NCBI GenBank assembly: GCA_034189135.1 | Contig: JAXHVO010000115.1 | Span: 1-64,000 of the forward strand | DNA length: 64,000 nt | Direction: 5' to 3' | Origin: Thermodesulfobacteriota bacterium | GTDB lineage: Bacteria > Desulfobacterota > Desulfobacteria > Desulfobacterales > JAUWMJ01 | Shown: positions 28,207 to 37,882 of the stretch, piece by piece | How positions within the stretch are numbered: position 1 is the stretch's first letter | How the letters are laid out: the number at the start of each line of letters is the position of its first letter | The notes under the pieces: generated by a model | Database searches by the model: none | Seen by the model: the letters and a program-made list of their open reading frames with translations, nothing else | Told to the model about the DNA's origin: nothing | Made by a program: the position numbers and the translations under genes

Positions 28207-28325
28207 CTGTTTAGGTTGAAGGGGTCAGTAAAGCACGATTGCAGTACTTTAACAGAATGTGATTCTTACATGAAACATGTCTTTAAAATGTGCTTTTTCT
28301 ACCAGTCTTCAGCCTTCAACCTAAA
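28207..28325. repeat. Inverted repeat between P-II gene and glnA
   Basis: The core arms TTTAGGTTGAAGG (28210-28222) and CCTTCAACCTAAA (28313-28325) are perfectly complementary, with further gapped pairing inward around AAGCAC/GTGCTT. It fills most of the 189-base gap and is preceded at 28184 by a copy of the repeat seen at 6282. It could separate the expression of glnA from amt-glnK. Confidence 0.65.
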
Positions 28326-28368
28326 TGCCTATGCAATTACAATAATTTATTAAAGGAGAAATATTATT

Positions 28369-29781
28369 ATGACAGCAAAACAAGTATTAGACATGGTTAA
28401 AGAAAAGGATATCAGGGTTGTTGATATCCGCTTTATGGATTTTCCGGGTGTATGGCAGCATTTTACAGTTCCTGTCAGCGAACTGGAAGAGGCGAGTTTT
28501 GAAGACGGATTCGGTTTTGACGGGTCGAGTATCCGTGGGTGGCAGCCGATTCACGCCAGTGATATGCTGGTAGTTCCTGATGCTTCTACTGCACAAATAG
28601 ATCCTTTTTTCAAAGAGCAGACTCTCGTGCTGATAGGCAATATTGTTGATCCGGTGACGAGAGAGTCATACTCTCGTGATCCACGGTACATTACCCAAAA
28701 GGCCGAAACCTATCTGAAGAGCACCGGAATTGGTGACACCGCATATTTTGGTCCTGAAGCGGAGTTTTTTATCTTTGATAATATCCGGTTCGAGTCATCA
28801 AGCAACAGTTCTTTTTATGAAATTGATTCCATCGAAGGGGTCTGGAATACAGGCAGAGATGAAGATCCCAACCTGGGTTACAAGCCCAGGCACAAAGAAG
28901 GCTATTTCCCGGTTCCTCCCATGGATAAATTTCAGGATCTGAGAACAGAGATGGTGCTGGTTTTAGAGAGCCTGGGCATCGATGTTGAATGCCAGCACCA
29001 CGAGGTTGCTACCGCCGGCCAGGCGGAAATTGATATGCGCTTTAAGCCGTTACTTCAGATGGCGGATCAGCTGATGTGGTTCAAATATGTTTTGAAAAAC
29101 GTTGCCCATCGTCACAATCGTACCGTTACTTTCATGCCGAAACCGTTGTTTGAAGACAACGGAACAGGTATGCATACACATATAAGCATTTGGAATTCAG
29201 ATAAACCGCTTTTCGCCGGAGATCAATATGCCGGAGTATCTCAGGAAGCTTTATACGCCATTGGTGGAATTTTAAAGCACTGCAAGGCCCTTTGTGCCTT
29301 TACAAATCCCACCACCAACTCATACAAGAGGCTTGTTCCCGGTTTTGAAGCACCGGTAAATCTGGCCTATTCAAGTCGCAATCGAAGTGCGGCAATCCGA
29401 ATTCCCATGTATTCAGCGTCCCCCAAGGCAAAACGGATAGAGTTCAGAACGCCGGATCCCTCCTGTAATGGCTACCTGGCATTTTCCGCTATGCTTATGG
29501 CTGTTATAGACGGTATTCAGAACAAGATGGATCCCGGTGAGCCTCTTGATAAAAACATATACGATCTTCCACCTGAAGAGCTGGCTGAAGTCGAATCCGC
29601 TCCCGGCTCACTGGACGAATCGCTTAATGCATTAAAAGAAGACCACCAGTTTCTGTTAAAAGGGGATGTTTTCACTCAGGATGCTATCGACATGTGGATT
29701 GAATACAAAACGGAAAACGAAGTCAATCCGGTGAAACTCAGACCTCATCCCCACGAGTTTTTCCTCTATTTTGATATATAG
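28369..29781 (+). CDS. glnA: Glutamine synthetase type I
   Basis: This enzyme makes glutamine from glutamate, ammonium and ATP. At 470 aa it has the standard GSI length. Motifs include [13 protein letters not shown] (about residue 45), the catalytic [11 protein letters not shown] (about 127), the ATP region [14 protein letters not shown] (about 260) and [17 protein letters not shown] (about 357). Tyr398 in [10 protein letters not shown] matches the adenylylation site of GSI-beta enzymes, though no adenylyltransferase gene is in the window. AAAGGAG precedes the ATG. Confidence 0.96.
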   Translation: MTAKQVLDMVKEKDIRVVDIRFMDFPGVWQHFTVPVSELEEASFEDGFGFDGSSIRGWQPIHASDMLVVPDASTAQIDPFFKEQTLVLIGNIVDPVTRESYSRDPRYITQKAETYLKSTGIGDTAYFGPEAEFFIFDNIRFESSSNSSFYEIDSIEGVWNTGRDEDPNLGYKPRHKEGYFPVPPMDKFQDLRTEMVLVLESLGIDVECQHHEVATAGQAEIDMRFKPLLQMADQLMWFKYVLKNVAHRHNRTVTFMPKPLFEDNGTGMHTHISIWNSDKPLFAGDQYAGVSQEALYAIGGILKHCKALCAFTNPTTNSYKRLVPGFEAPVNLAYSSRNRSAAIRIPMYSASPKAKRIEFRTPDPSCNGYLAFSAMLMAVIDGIQNKMDPGEPLDKNIYDLPPEELAEVESAPGSLDESLNALKEDHQFLLKGDVFTQDAIDMWIEYKTENEVNPVKLRPHPHEFFLYFDI

Positions 29782-29799
29782 TTTGTCATCAAAGGGTTT

Positions 29800-29830
29800 A
29801 GCCCTCCGTAATTTCGGAGGGCTGATTGCT
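29800..29830 (+). terminator. Hairpin terminator after glnA
   Basis: A perfect 9-bp stem (AGCCCTCCG at 29800-29808 with CGGAGGGCT at 29815-29823) has a 6-base loop. It is followed by a short T-rich stretch (GATTGCTTTT). The position 19 bases after the glnA stop supports a terminator. Confidence 0.75.
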
Positions 29831-30001
29831 TTTGACAACATGATTTGTTATCAATTTATAGTAAGGGTTTTTATTCATATCACTTTTTCTATTATACCAT
29901 TGATTCAAATGACTCTATTGAGAATCGAGGCTTTTTAACCATAACGTTAAACCAAAAGCCAGCTATATAGAAGTGGAAAATAGCTTTCAAACCTATTTGC
30001 T

Positions 30002-31993
30002 ATGTGCGGAATAGCGGGAATAATTAATTTTAGCTCTAAAGAAGACATGCAGGATTTACTCAGGCGCATGATCGGTCTTCTCCACCACCGGGGTCCGGAT
30101 GCTTCCGGCATATATGTCGACAGTAACGCCGGGTTGGCCCATGCAAGATTGAGTATCATAGATCTTAGCGGCGGTGTTCAGCCGATTTATAATGAAGATC
30201 AATCTGTGTGGATCGTGTTTAACGGTGAAATATTCAACTACCCTGAACTCCGTGAAGGTTTAATTTTACGGGGTCATCGGTTTTACACTCAAACCGATAC
30301 TGAAGTCATGGTGCACCTGTACGAAGAACAGGGCCCGGAAATGATTAAGAATCTGAATGGCCAGTTTGCCTTTGCTCTGTGGGACCAAAAAAAGAAAAAC
30401 CTGATGCTGGGGCGTGACCGCATGGGCATTCGGCCTCTTTTCTATCATCAAAGAAATGGCCGGCTGGTATTCGGTTCTGAAATAAAGGCATTGTTTGCAG
30501 ATCCGTTGATTCCTCGAAAGCTTGATACCCAAACGCTTTCAGATATATTTACCTGCTGGACGCCGGTGAATTTTTCCACCCCCTTTGAGGATATTAAACA
30601 GGTTCCCCCCGGCCATTATGCCATGTTCGGCAAAAAGGGTTTCAACATCCATCGCTATTGGAAATTATCTTTCAACAGTCAAAATGACGAGAACCCTGAT
30701 AAGCGGTCCCTTTCAGAATGGACTGAAGAATTAAAAGATCTGCTTCGTGATTCTGCCCGTATCAGGCTGCGCGCAGATGTTCCTGTGGGAGCTTATCTAA
30801 GCGGCGGGCTTGACAGCACCTATACCAGTGCGCTGGTAAAGCAAAATTTCAATAATTTGCTTCGGACTTTCTCAGTAAGCTTTACGGACAGCCGTTTTGA
30901 TGAAACCTCTTTTCAGAAAACTGCGGTTAAAGCTCTCAAAACCGAACACCGGGATATCAGGTGTTCAGAAAAAGATATCGGAGATGTGTTCCCTCAGGTG
31001 ATCTGGCATACGGAAGCCCCGATATTAAGGACGGCTCCGGCGCCGCTTTATCATCTTTCAAAACTGGTAAGGGAAAACAACTTCAAGGTAGTACTAACAG
31101 GTGAAGGGGCTGATGAAATATTTGCCGGTTATAATATCTTTAAAGAAGACAGGGTGCGCAGGTTTTGGGCGCGAAATCCTGATTCCGTCATGCGGCCAAT
31201 GCTCCTTGAAAGGCTTTATCCTTATATTTTTGCCCGACAAAAAGAAAAGGCAAAAGCATTCTTGGAAGGATTCTTCAAAAGGGGTCTTTTAGAAACCGAC
31301 TCGCCCGCTTATTCGCACTTGCTCAGGTGGGAAAATACTTCCAGACTTAAAAATTTTTTTTCTGCTGAGTTACAAAAGGAAACAGATAGTCTCAACAGTT
31401 TTTTTGATCGGTTTGTTTCAACGTTGCCCTCGGGTTTTATGTCATGGCATCCTTTATCAAGAGCGCAGTACACGGAGGTCAGTCTTTTCCTTTCAAACTA
31501 TCTTTTGTCTTCCCAGGGAGATCGCATGGCCATGGCAAATTCTGTTGAAGGGCGCTATCCGTTTCTCGACCATCGCGTGGTAGAGTTTGCCACACGGGTG
31601 CCGCCAGCTTACAGAATGAACGGGCTCAAAGAAAAATTCATTTTAAAACAGGCAGCTCGCGGGATTATACCCACTGAATTAATTGACAGACCAAAACAGC
31701 CGTATCGTGCCCCCATAAGCAAGTGCTTTTTTCAGGATCAGCCTGTAGATTATGTAGAGGACTTGCTTTGTGAAAGCGCCATCAGGAAAAACGGCTACTT
31801 CGACCCTAAAAAAGTATCACACCTAACAGCGAAATGCCGAGATAAGGACGGGCAGATTTTAAGTGAACGAGAGAATATGGCGCTGGTAGGAATTCTTTCA
31901 ACACAGCTTTTAGATCACCAGTTTATAGGAAGCTTTCAGGCTTTTCCGGTTCAAAAGTTGCAGGATGTTAAAATCTTTAACCTTTCAGATTAA
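30002..31993 (+). CDS. asnB: Asparagine synthetase, glutamine-hydrolysing
   Basis: This class B asparagine synthetase has 663 aa. The N-terminal Ntn-type glutaminase begins MCGIAGIINF, with Cys2 as nucleophile, and contains LLHHRGPDASG (about 23). The synthetase domain carries the ATP pyrophosphatase loop AYLSGGLDSTYTS (about 263) and a later VLTGEGADEIFAGYN. Some proteins of this length amidate peptidoglycan or other carboxylates instead of aspartate, so the substrate is not fully certain. It follows glnA on the same strand but behind a terminator. Confidence 0.88.
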   Translation: MCGIAGIINFSSKEDMQDLLRRMIGLLHHRGPDASGIYVDSNAGLAHARLSIIDLSGGVQPIYNEDQSVWIVFNGEIFNYPELREGLILRGHRFYTQTDTEVMVHLYEEQGPEMIKNLNGQFAFALWDQKKKNLMLGRDRMGIRPLFYHQRNGRLVFGSEIKALFADPLIPRKLDTQTLSDIFTCWTPVNFSTPFEDIKQVPPGHYAMFGKKGFNIHRYWKLSFNSQNDENPDKRSLSEWTEELKDLLRDSARIRLRADVPVGAYLSGGLDSTYTSALVKQNFNNLLRTFSVSFTDSRFDETSFQKTAVKALKTEHRDIRCSEKDIGDVFPQVIWHTEAPILRTAPAPLYHLSKLVRENNFKVVLTGEGADEIFAGYNIFKEDRVRRFWARNPDSVMRPMLLERLYPYIFARQKEKAKAFLEGFFKRGLLETDSPAYSHLLRWENTSRLKNFFSAELQKETDSLNSFFDRFVSTLPSGFMSWHPLSRAQYTEVSLFLSNYLLSSQGDRMAMANSVEGRYPFLDHRVVEFATRVPPAYRMNGLKEKFILKQAARGIIPTELIDRPKQPYRAPISKCFFQDQPVDYVEDLLCESAIRKNGYFDPKKVSHLTAKCRDKDGQILSERENMALVGILSTQLLDHQFIGSFQAFPVQKLQDVKIFNLSD

Positions 31994-32060
31994 TGACGTT
32001 AAAAATTATCAATCGAAATGATTTTTACTTCTTATCGCAGGCTTACTCGTTGCGCATGGT

Positions 32061-33314
32061 TTAACCACTCTCAATTTTACTTTTTTTTATTATTAAGAAA
32101 AAGCAAAATCCGAGTGCGGCCATGACTGCATTGATGCTGAATGCAATGCTGTAGCTTCCGGTGATATCTCGCAGCATACCGCATGCCCAGTGCGCCAGTA
32201 TTGCACCCATTCCGTAAAAAGGGGTCCAGGCACCGATAACGGTTCCCATGAGGTCTCTGGGAAAATAGTCACCGGCACATGCCCCGTAAATGGGAAATGT
32301 GACCCCATAGAAAACCGCTAAAATGCCCACTAGAATATACAGAATAATCCAGGATTGACTGACAAACAAAATTCCGGTCAATGCAATGGTTATGACAAAA
32401 TTGGAAATGAGAATGGTTTTTTTTCGCCCCAGATAATCCGAAAGAGGCAGAATGGTCAATACTCCTATAATTTGACAAACACCATGAATGGTGGCTAGAA
32501 AACTGGCCTTGGAAAGGGGCAACCCCATTTCATATTTGGCAAAGTCCACCATGAAAGTGGTAATGCCGTAGAGGCTGTAAGCGATGCAAAAATAAGACAA
32601 GCCGATCATCCAAAACGGTTTTTGCTTTAATACCTTTTCTATAAATGAGACTTTTTCTGTTCGCACGACTTTTGCTGAATCAACTCTTTTCGTCTGCCCC
32701 CAAGGTTCAAAGCCGGCGGACTCGGGGTTGCTTCTTAGCAACAAGCTGTTAAAGAGGAACATCACCAGGGCGGCTGCTCCGAGAAAATACCAGGCAAAGC
32801 GCCAGTTAAACTGCTGGACAATCCAGGGGAATGCGGCTCCCATGGTTCCGAATCCCAATCCGTATCCGGTAGAAATGATTCCCAGCGCGAGTCCCCTTTT
32901 TTTAGGGCTGAACCAGCGCTGAACAACGGTAATCACGGGTGTCCACATACCGGTGGCACCAAGACCCACGATAGCGTAAAAAATACAGGCATCAGGCAGG
33001 CTGCGGACGGTACCCATCAGTAATACTCCTGTTCCCAGAATCAGTGAGCAAACGGCAATCACCCGGCGGGCTCCCATCTTGTCGGTGAGAAACCCGGTGA
33101 AAGGCGTCAATGCAAGGTACACAAAAAGATAGGCATTGTAAATGGAACCGCCTGCCGTGCGGCTGAATTCGAGATCACGAATCATCTCCGGCAGGACCAC
33201 TCCATAACCGAGCCGAATGGAATAATTAATGAACAGGTTGCAAAAACAGACGGCCAGAATCAACCAGGCCCAGTGTATTCGATAGGTTTTTTCTGTTTCA
33301 GTCAGATTTGACAA
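32061..33314 (-). CDS. Major facilitator superfamily transporter
   Basis: This is an inner-membrane transporter of 417 aa with 12 predicted membrane segments in two halves. The family loop GFLTDKMGARRVI lies near residue 78 and the second-half counterpart LSDYLGRKKTILIS near 290. It looks like the oxalate/formate or monocarboxylate antiporter branch, but the substrate is not readable. It begins with TTG, preceded by AAAGGA at a suitable distance. A consensus promoter just upstream suggests it is transcribed on its own. Confidence 0.8.
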   Translation of the reverse strand: MSNLTETEKTYRIHWAWLILAVCFCNLFINYSIRLGYGVVLPEMIRDLEFSRTAGGSIYNAYLFVYLALTPFTGFLTDKMGARRVIAVCSLILGTGVLLMGTVRSLPDACIFYAIVGLGATGMWTPVITVVQRWFSPKKRGLALGIISTGYGLGFGTMGAAFPWIVQQFNWRFAWYFLGAAALVMFLFNSLLLRSNPESAGFEPWGQTKRVDSAKVVRTEKVSFIEKVLKQKPFWMIGLSYFCIAYSLYGITTFMVDFAKYEMGLPLSKASFLATIHGVCQIIGVLTILPLSDYLGRKKTILISNFVITIALTGILFVSQSWIILYILVGILAVFYGVTFPIYGACAGDYFPRDLMGTVIGAWTPFYGMGAILAHWACGMLRDITGSYSIAFSINAVMAALGFCFFLIIKKSKIESG

Positions 33315-33438
33315 AAAGGTGAGTCCTTTCTAAATGGTTTAGCAACGGAAACATATTTATCACAACTACTATAATGGATTCGTAACCACACGCGGTTTTC
33401 CATACAGAATATACGCCGCGTTAACATAGTAATACAGG

Positions 33439-33467
33439 TTTATATTTCAAGGGTTAGCGGGTGTCAA
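33439..33467 (-). promoter_or_regulatory. Sigma-70-type promoter for the MFS gene
   Basis: Read on the minus strand, TTGACA (33467-33462) is followed after exactly 17 bases by TATAAA (33444-33439), close to consensus. It lies about 125 bases upstream of the TTG start at 33314. Confidence 0.75.
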
Positions 33468-33495
33468 TTAGAAACAAGACCTAAATAAGCTCTAG

Positions 33496-34248
33496 TTACA
33501 TGAATGCCCGGTGAAGAAGCTTTGCGCTAAATAGCAGGAGCACAACTCCGAAGATGATGCGAATGGTTCTGCCTTTAAGTTTTTCCGACATAATGCGTGA
33601 GCCGATCTGGCCTCCGGCAAAAGAAAATAGCGCTGCCAGTAAAACAAATTTCCAGTCGATTTCTCCTATGGACACATGGGTGACAAACCCGGTGAAAGAA
33701 GAAAAACAAACGATAAACATAGATGTTGCAGCCGCACTCTTGGTAGGAATGCCGAGAAAGTAGATAAGGAGGGGTACTATAAATACGCCGCCGCCAATTC
33801 CAAACAGTCCTGCCATAACACCGATCACCAGTCCGATGAGGCCTCCACCAATAATTTTTCTAAGCCGACTCACGCCTTGGTGACGGCTTTTCACCTGTTT
33901 GGAAAAAAGCATCCTTAATGCAGCGAGAAAAATCACTATAGCCATTATCCCCAGGAAAAGCCTTAAATTAATGTGGTGGGTGGTTAACGCTCCAAGTGGT
34001 GCGCCCAAAGACGAGGTGATGATCAAAGGAAGGGAAACCGGAAAATCGACCATCTTTTTTTGGATGTAGACATAGGTGGCCGAAGCTGCGGCAATTCCGT
34101 TTAAGAAAAGGGAGGCCGAAACAGCCATGGTTTTGGGGAAATCGAGCAATATAAAAAGGGGAGAGAATATCAGCCCTCCTCCCAGACCCACCATGGTCAG
34201 GATAAAGGAAGAGAGGAAAATAACAAAAAGTAAAACAACAAAATTCAT
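33496..34248 (-). CDS. TauE/SafE-family anion permease
   Basis: This integral membrane protein of about 250 aa has two repeats of the TauE/SafE family, each with a Gly-rich turn (LTMVGLGGGLIFSPLFI near the start, GLFGIGGGVFIVPLLIY near residue 145). Members export sulfite, sulfoacetate or other organic anions, or import sulfate-like anions. The ATG at 34248 is preferred because AGGAA, overlapping the TrmO stop codon, lies 8 bases before it. It is the last gene of a run extending down from 38479 with gaps of only a few bases. Confidence 0.83.
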   Translation of the reverse strand: MNFVVLLFVIFLSSFILTMVGLGGGLIFSPLFILLDFPKTMAVSASLFLNGIAAASATYVYIQKKMVDFPVSLPLIITSSLGAPLGALTTHHINLRLFLGIMAIVIFLAALRMLFSKQVKSRHQGVSRLRKIIGGGLIGLVIGVMAGLFGIGGGVFIVPLLIYFLGIPTKSAAATSMFIVCFSSFTGFVTHVSIGEIDWKFVLLAALFSFAGGQIGSRIMSEKLKGRTIRIIFGVVLLLFSAKLLHRAFM

Positions 34249-34258
34249 CAATCAGTTC

Positions 34259-34744
34259 CTAGGTGGCAAACCTGCCGTCATCTTGAGTATTTTTGACTTT
34301 ATTCGCTTTTTTCTCAATCCATCCAATCCGGTCCGCTTTTCTTATATCAAACTCAGGGATATACGGTTTGATATCCAACAGGGGAGTCTGGTCCACCACA
34401 TCGATATCTTCTATATGAAGCACCGCGTCGTTTATCCTGACAAGACGTACAACCGATACTCCTATGGGATTGGGTCGTGCCGGGGCTCTGGTGGCAAACA
34501 GGCCGTGAAGCTGATTATCTAAAAAGGGCTTTACTTTTAACTTATACTCTTTTGCCAGATGAAAAAGGTAAATTAGTATGATATGGGAAAACCCTTCAAG
34601 ATCTGCAAGACCTTCAGCATACTCTGAAAATACTTCAACTTCAGCCTTCATCCCGCCAGACCCGGCCGGCTGGATCGGCGTTCCCGCAGGTGTTTTAAAG
34701 GGAGTGCGTATTCTTCCGATCGGTGTATATTCTATTTTTTTCAA
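34259..34744 (-). CDS. trmO: tRNA (adenine37-N6)-methyltransferase TrmO
   Basis: TrmO (formerly TsaA/YaeB) uses SAM to methylate t6A37 in threonine tRNA. The 161-residue protein starts YTPIGRIRTPFKTPAGTPIQ and carries the family motifs GLADLEGFSHIILIYLFH and ATRAPARPNPIGVSVVRL. It is shorter than the E. coli protein and lacks its C-terminal domain, as many bacterial homologues do. The TTG start follows AGGAA with 7 bases spacing. Its place between a response regulator and a transporter looks incidental. Confidence 0.9.
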   Translation of the reverse strand: MKKIEYTPIGRIRTPFKTPAGTPIQPAGSGGMKAEVEVFSEYAEGLADLEGFSHIILIYLFHLAKEYKLKVKPFLDNQLHGLFATRAPARPNPIGVSVVRLVRINDAVLHIEDIDVVDQTPLLDIKPYIPEFDIRKADRIGWIEKKANKVKNTQDDGRFAT

Positions 34745-34747
34745 CGT

Positions 34748-36151
34748 TTATTTCCTGAAAGGTTCGGCTTTCATCCCGTAACGACGCATAATTTGTTGAA
34801 GTGCCTGACGTTCAAGTCCGCAAAGTCGTGCAGCCTGTGTCACATTTCCTTTGCTGGTTGTCAAAAGGTTGCCGATAAAATCGGCGTTAAACTGCTTTAA
34901 CACCTGTTCTTTTGCATCTTTATATGAGACATCTTGAAAGGTTCTTCCGGTGAAAGCGTTGTTTTTGGTAATCTTTGTAAAGCCAACATCACGGGGTGTA
35001 ATTTCGTCGGTGCTGGAAAATAATATGCCTTGCATAATAAGATTTTCCATTTCTCTGACATTCCCCTCCCAGGTCTGCTGCATAAAAATCTCCATGAGTT
35101 CCGTGGATATTTTATTCACCGATTTTTCCATTTTTTTGCTGTGCTTTTCCAGCAGGTGATTGGCGATAAGGGGGATATCCTCTCGATGTTTTCTGAGCGG
35201 AGGCAACTCCAAAGGAAGTACATTCAGTCTATAAAAAAAATCCTGCCTGAACTCGGTATTTTTTATCTTTTTCTCAAGATTCCGGTTGGTAGAAGAGATG
35301 ATGCGCACATCCACCTCAAAGGTTCTGGTATCGCCTAAAGGTTTAATCTCTTTTTCCTGCAAGACCCGAAGCAGTTTAGTTTGGATGGTGGGGCTGATAT
35401 CCCCAATTTCATCAAGGAATATGGTTCCCCTGTGGGCCGCCTGGAAAAGACCTGTTTTATTATGGGTGGCATGGGTGAACGCTCCCTTTTTATAGCCAAA
35501 AAGCTCACTTTCAAGTATGTTTTCCGGTACCGTTGGGCAATTAACCGCAATAAAAGGTCCTGATCGGCGATTACTTAATGAGTGTATGGCTCTGGCGGAA
35601 AGGTCTTTTCCTGTCCCTGATTCACCGGTGATAAGAACCGTCAGATCTGTTTTTGCCACCATCCGAATGGTCTCATACACCCGTTGCATTTTTGTACTCT
35701 TACCTACCAGATTTTGAAACACATCACCTTCGCGGCATTCTTTCTGGAGTCTGATGTTTTCCATAAGCAGGCTGCTTCTTTCCAGAGCTTTTTCCAGCCG
35801 CAGCACAAGCGCATCATGATCAAAGGGCTTGGTAATAAAATCATAAGCACTTCTTTTCATGGCCTTGACAGCCATTTCTATATCGCCGTGGCCGGTCATC
35901 ATTACCACCGTAAGATCAGGATTTTCTCTTTTTATCAACTCAAGAAGTTCCAGACCGTTCATACCCGGCATTTTTATATCGGCTAAAACCAGGTCAAACA
36001 TTTTTCTTTCAAGTAACTGCAGAGCCTCTTCTCCTGATAGCGCTGTTTCAACCGTGCAGTTTAAATCCGGCTCCAGACTTCGCTTTAAAAGCTGGAGCAT
36101 GTCCATCTCGTCATCAACTATTAAAATAGATCGTTTCATATATAGATTCAC
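34748..36151 (-). CDS. NtrC-family sigma-54-dependent response regulator
   Basis: This transcription activator works with sigma-54 polymerase. The receiver (residues 8-125) has phospho-acceptor Asp58 in VLADIKMPG. The AAA+ domain (about 147-380) has Walker A GESGTGKDLSA and Walker B GTIFLDEIGD. The sigma-54 contact loop reads GAFTHA (223-228) instead of the near-universal GAFTGA. A Fis-type helix-turn-helix ends the protein (GNVTQAARLCGLERQALQQI). It overlaps the kinase gene by 4 bases. Translation may start at GTG 36151 or at ATG 36139, which gives the more usual MKRSILIVDDE. A sigma-54 promoter at 41138 is a candidate target. Confidence 0.9.
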   Translation of the reverse strand: MNLYMKRSILIVDDEMDMLQLLKRSLEPDLNCTVETALSGEEALQLLERKMFDLVLADIKMPGMNGLELLELIKRENPDLTVVMMTGHGDIEMAVKAMKRSAYDFITKPFDHDALVLRLEKALERSSLLMENIRLQKECREGDVFQNLVGKSTKMQRVYETIRMVAKTDLTVLITGESGTGKDLSARAIHSLSNRRSGPFIAVNCPTVPENILESELFGYKKGAFTHATHNKTGLFQAAHRGTIFLDEIGDISPTIQTKLLRVLQEKEIKPLGDTRTFEVDVRIISSTNRNLEKKIKNTEFRQDFFYRLNVLPLELPPLRKHREDIPLIANHLLEKHSKKMEKSVNKISTELMEIFMQQTWEGNVREMENLIMQGILFSSTDEITPRDVGFTKITKNNAFTGRTFQDVSYKDAKEQVLKQFNADFIGNLLTTSKGNVTQAARLCGLERQALQQIMRRYGMKAEPFRK

Positions 36152-37320
36152 TTTTGTCTCAAGTTAACTGGAAGAAAAATGGTAAAGGTGGAGCCTTTTC
36201 CCCGCTTGCTTTCCACCAGGATTTCACCGTGGTGATTTTTTATTATTCCGTAACTCACCGACAGGCCCAGGCCGGTCCCTTCCCCTGTGGGTTTGGTTGT
36301 AAAAAAAGGATCGAAAATCCGGGATAAATTCTTTCTTTCAATGCCGTAGCCTGTATCAATTACTTTTATACAGGCCTGGCTTTTCGCTGGAACCAACTTG
36401 GTGGCTACTTTTATGGTTCCGGTATTGCCGACCGCGTGTTTTGCATTCATGAGAAGGTTCATGAACACCTGTTTTATTTTTCTTTCATTGATGAGTATCG
36501 GGGGAATAGTTATATCATAATCTCTGATAATTGCTACTTTATCAAGATCTGCATGATGCACGATAAAATTTAGCACATCATCTATTGCTTCATGAATGTT
36601 AATTACTTCCCATTCCGGGTTTGAGCTCCTGGAAAAACTGAGCAGATCTTCGACAATGGATTTGCAGTTTTTTACGTGTTTTTCAATGGTTTTAAGATCT
36701 TTGTACCGCTCAGTTTCAGAGTCTTCATCCCTTAAAAGAAGTTGAGTATAGCCCAGAATAATCCCTAAGGGATTATTCATTTCGTGGGCCACCCCTGCTG
36801 AAAGCTGTCCGATGGAGGCAAGTTTATCGGCCTGGGCCATCTGGTTTTCCATTAACTTTTTTTGTTTTTTATCACCAACAGGGTAATTAATGGCGCTGTC
36901 AAAATCCGAGGAATCCTTATTCGCACTTTCATTCACCGGGAATATTGAATCAGCGTTGTTTTTCTCTGTTTCTGTTATCATATTCGGGGTAAATTTCCAT
37001 ACTCGTGAAAAAAAAAAGGCAACCACCGCTGCAACTATAAGCATGAATGAATTAACAGCCCCTGTATATGGGATTATCAAATTCGATATCCATTCATTGC
37101 CTGACAGTAAAAGGCTATATGTTGCAATATGACCAACAGATCTAAAAACTGCAAAAAGGGCGAGGGAGAAGCAAAGCCAGAAAAAGTATTCCCAGATGAT
37201 CTTACCCGGATGTTTATTCATCAGTTTGCGGACAATATTCAGGCAAAAAAGAGATAAGACGGCCACTAAGATCGAGCCTGCAAGATCCACAATCGATATG
37301 GGTAACGAAGAAATAATCAT
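36148..37320 (-). CDS. Membrane sensor histidine kinase
   Basis: This is a kinase of 390 aa, partner of the overlapping sigma-54 regulator. Three membrane segments (about 10-30, 43-68, 83-105) form the input region with no sizeable periplasmic domain. The HisKA domain has His179 in LSAGVAHEMNNPLGIILG, and the ATPase domain has N, G1 (VIDTGYGIE) and G2 (GEGTGLGLSVSYGI) boxes. With no extracytoplasmic sensor of its own, it may be driven by the small membrane proteins encoded directly upstream; this is inference from overlaps of 4 bases on both sides. Confidence 0.9.
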   Translation of the reverse strand: MIISSLPISIVDLAGSILVAVLSLFCLNIVRKLMNKHPGKIIWEYFFWLCFSLALFAVFRSVGHIATYSLLLSGNEWISNLIIPYTGAVNSFMLIVAAVVAFFFSRVWKFTPNMITETEKNNADSIFPVNESANKDSSDFDSAINYPVGDKKQKKLMENQMAQADKLASIGQLSAGVAHEMNNPLGIILGYTQLLLRDEDSETERYKDLKTIEKHVKNCKSIVEDLLSFSRSSNPEWEVINIHEAIDDVLNFIVHHADLDKVAIIRDYDITIPPILINERKIKQVFMNLLMNAKHAVGNTGTIKVATKLVPAKSQACIKVIDTGYGIERKNLSRIFDPFFTTKPTGEGTGLGLSVSYGIIKNHHGEILVESKRGKGSTFTIFLPVNLRQK

Positions 37321-37820
37321 GCCTGCTCCTTTTTCAAACCATCAGGCATTGAATCATTTAGCGGCTTTTCATTTAAAAGGCGTATTAAGCCATAATATAA
37401 AAAGATAAACCCGGGCAGCAGAAGCAGATAGTCCATTCGGGCAAGATAGTAAAAAAATTTTAGAAGATTGTTATCAAAATAATCATTGATCTTAACTTGC
37501 CAGAGTCCAATTGTTTTTATCTGGATAATATTGAGCTGTTCATCCAGAAAATGAACTGCAGATGCATCCAGGCTCCACAGGATAAAAAAAAAGGCTGAAT
37601 ACTGGATGAATTTCCAGCCTGGTGACCGGAGGCATTGTTTATTCTTCAGCCGGTAAATCAGAATTCCCATGGAAATGATAAAAAAGATATGAGCGAGCTG
37701 ATGGATATGGACACCCTCCGGGCGGCCATAATCACAGGTGGATAGAGCCGGGTCCGGGCTTAAAATTGTCCACAAAAAAGCGGCAACAAAAAAAACAACG
37801 GTGTAGACTCTGTTTTTCAT
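37317..37820 (-). CDS. Small multi-spanning membrane protein, unknown
   Basis: I do not recognise this family. The product of about 167 aa has an N-terminal hydrophobic segment, a short loop with CDYGRPEGVHIHQLAH (note the His and Cys residues), then three more hydrophobic stretches. The stop overlaps the start of the kinase gene by 4 bases, so the two are translationally coupled. The ATG at 37820 is chosen because the product then begins with a natural membrane leader; a GTG at 37871 would add 17 residues. The His/Cys-containing loop could bind a metal or heme, but no CxxCH motif is present. Confidence 0.65.
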   Translation of the reverse strand: MKNRVYTVVFFVAAFLWTILSPDPALSTCDYGRPEGVHIHQLAHIFFIISMGILIYRLKNKQCLRSPGWKFIQYSAFFFILWSLDASAVHFLDEQLNIIQIKTIGLWQVKINDYFDNNLLKFFYYLARMDYLLLLPGFIFLYYGLIRLLNEKPLNDSMPDGLKKEQA

Positions 37821-37882
37821 AATTAAGATTTCTTTGCTTAACTGAATGTTGCATGAAAATTGATGAGGCACTGTGTCAAATT

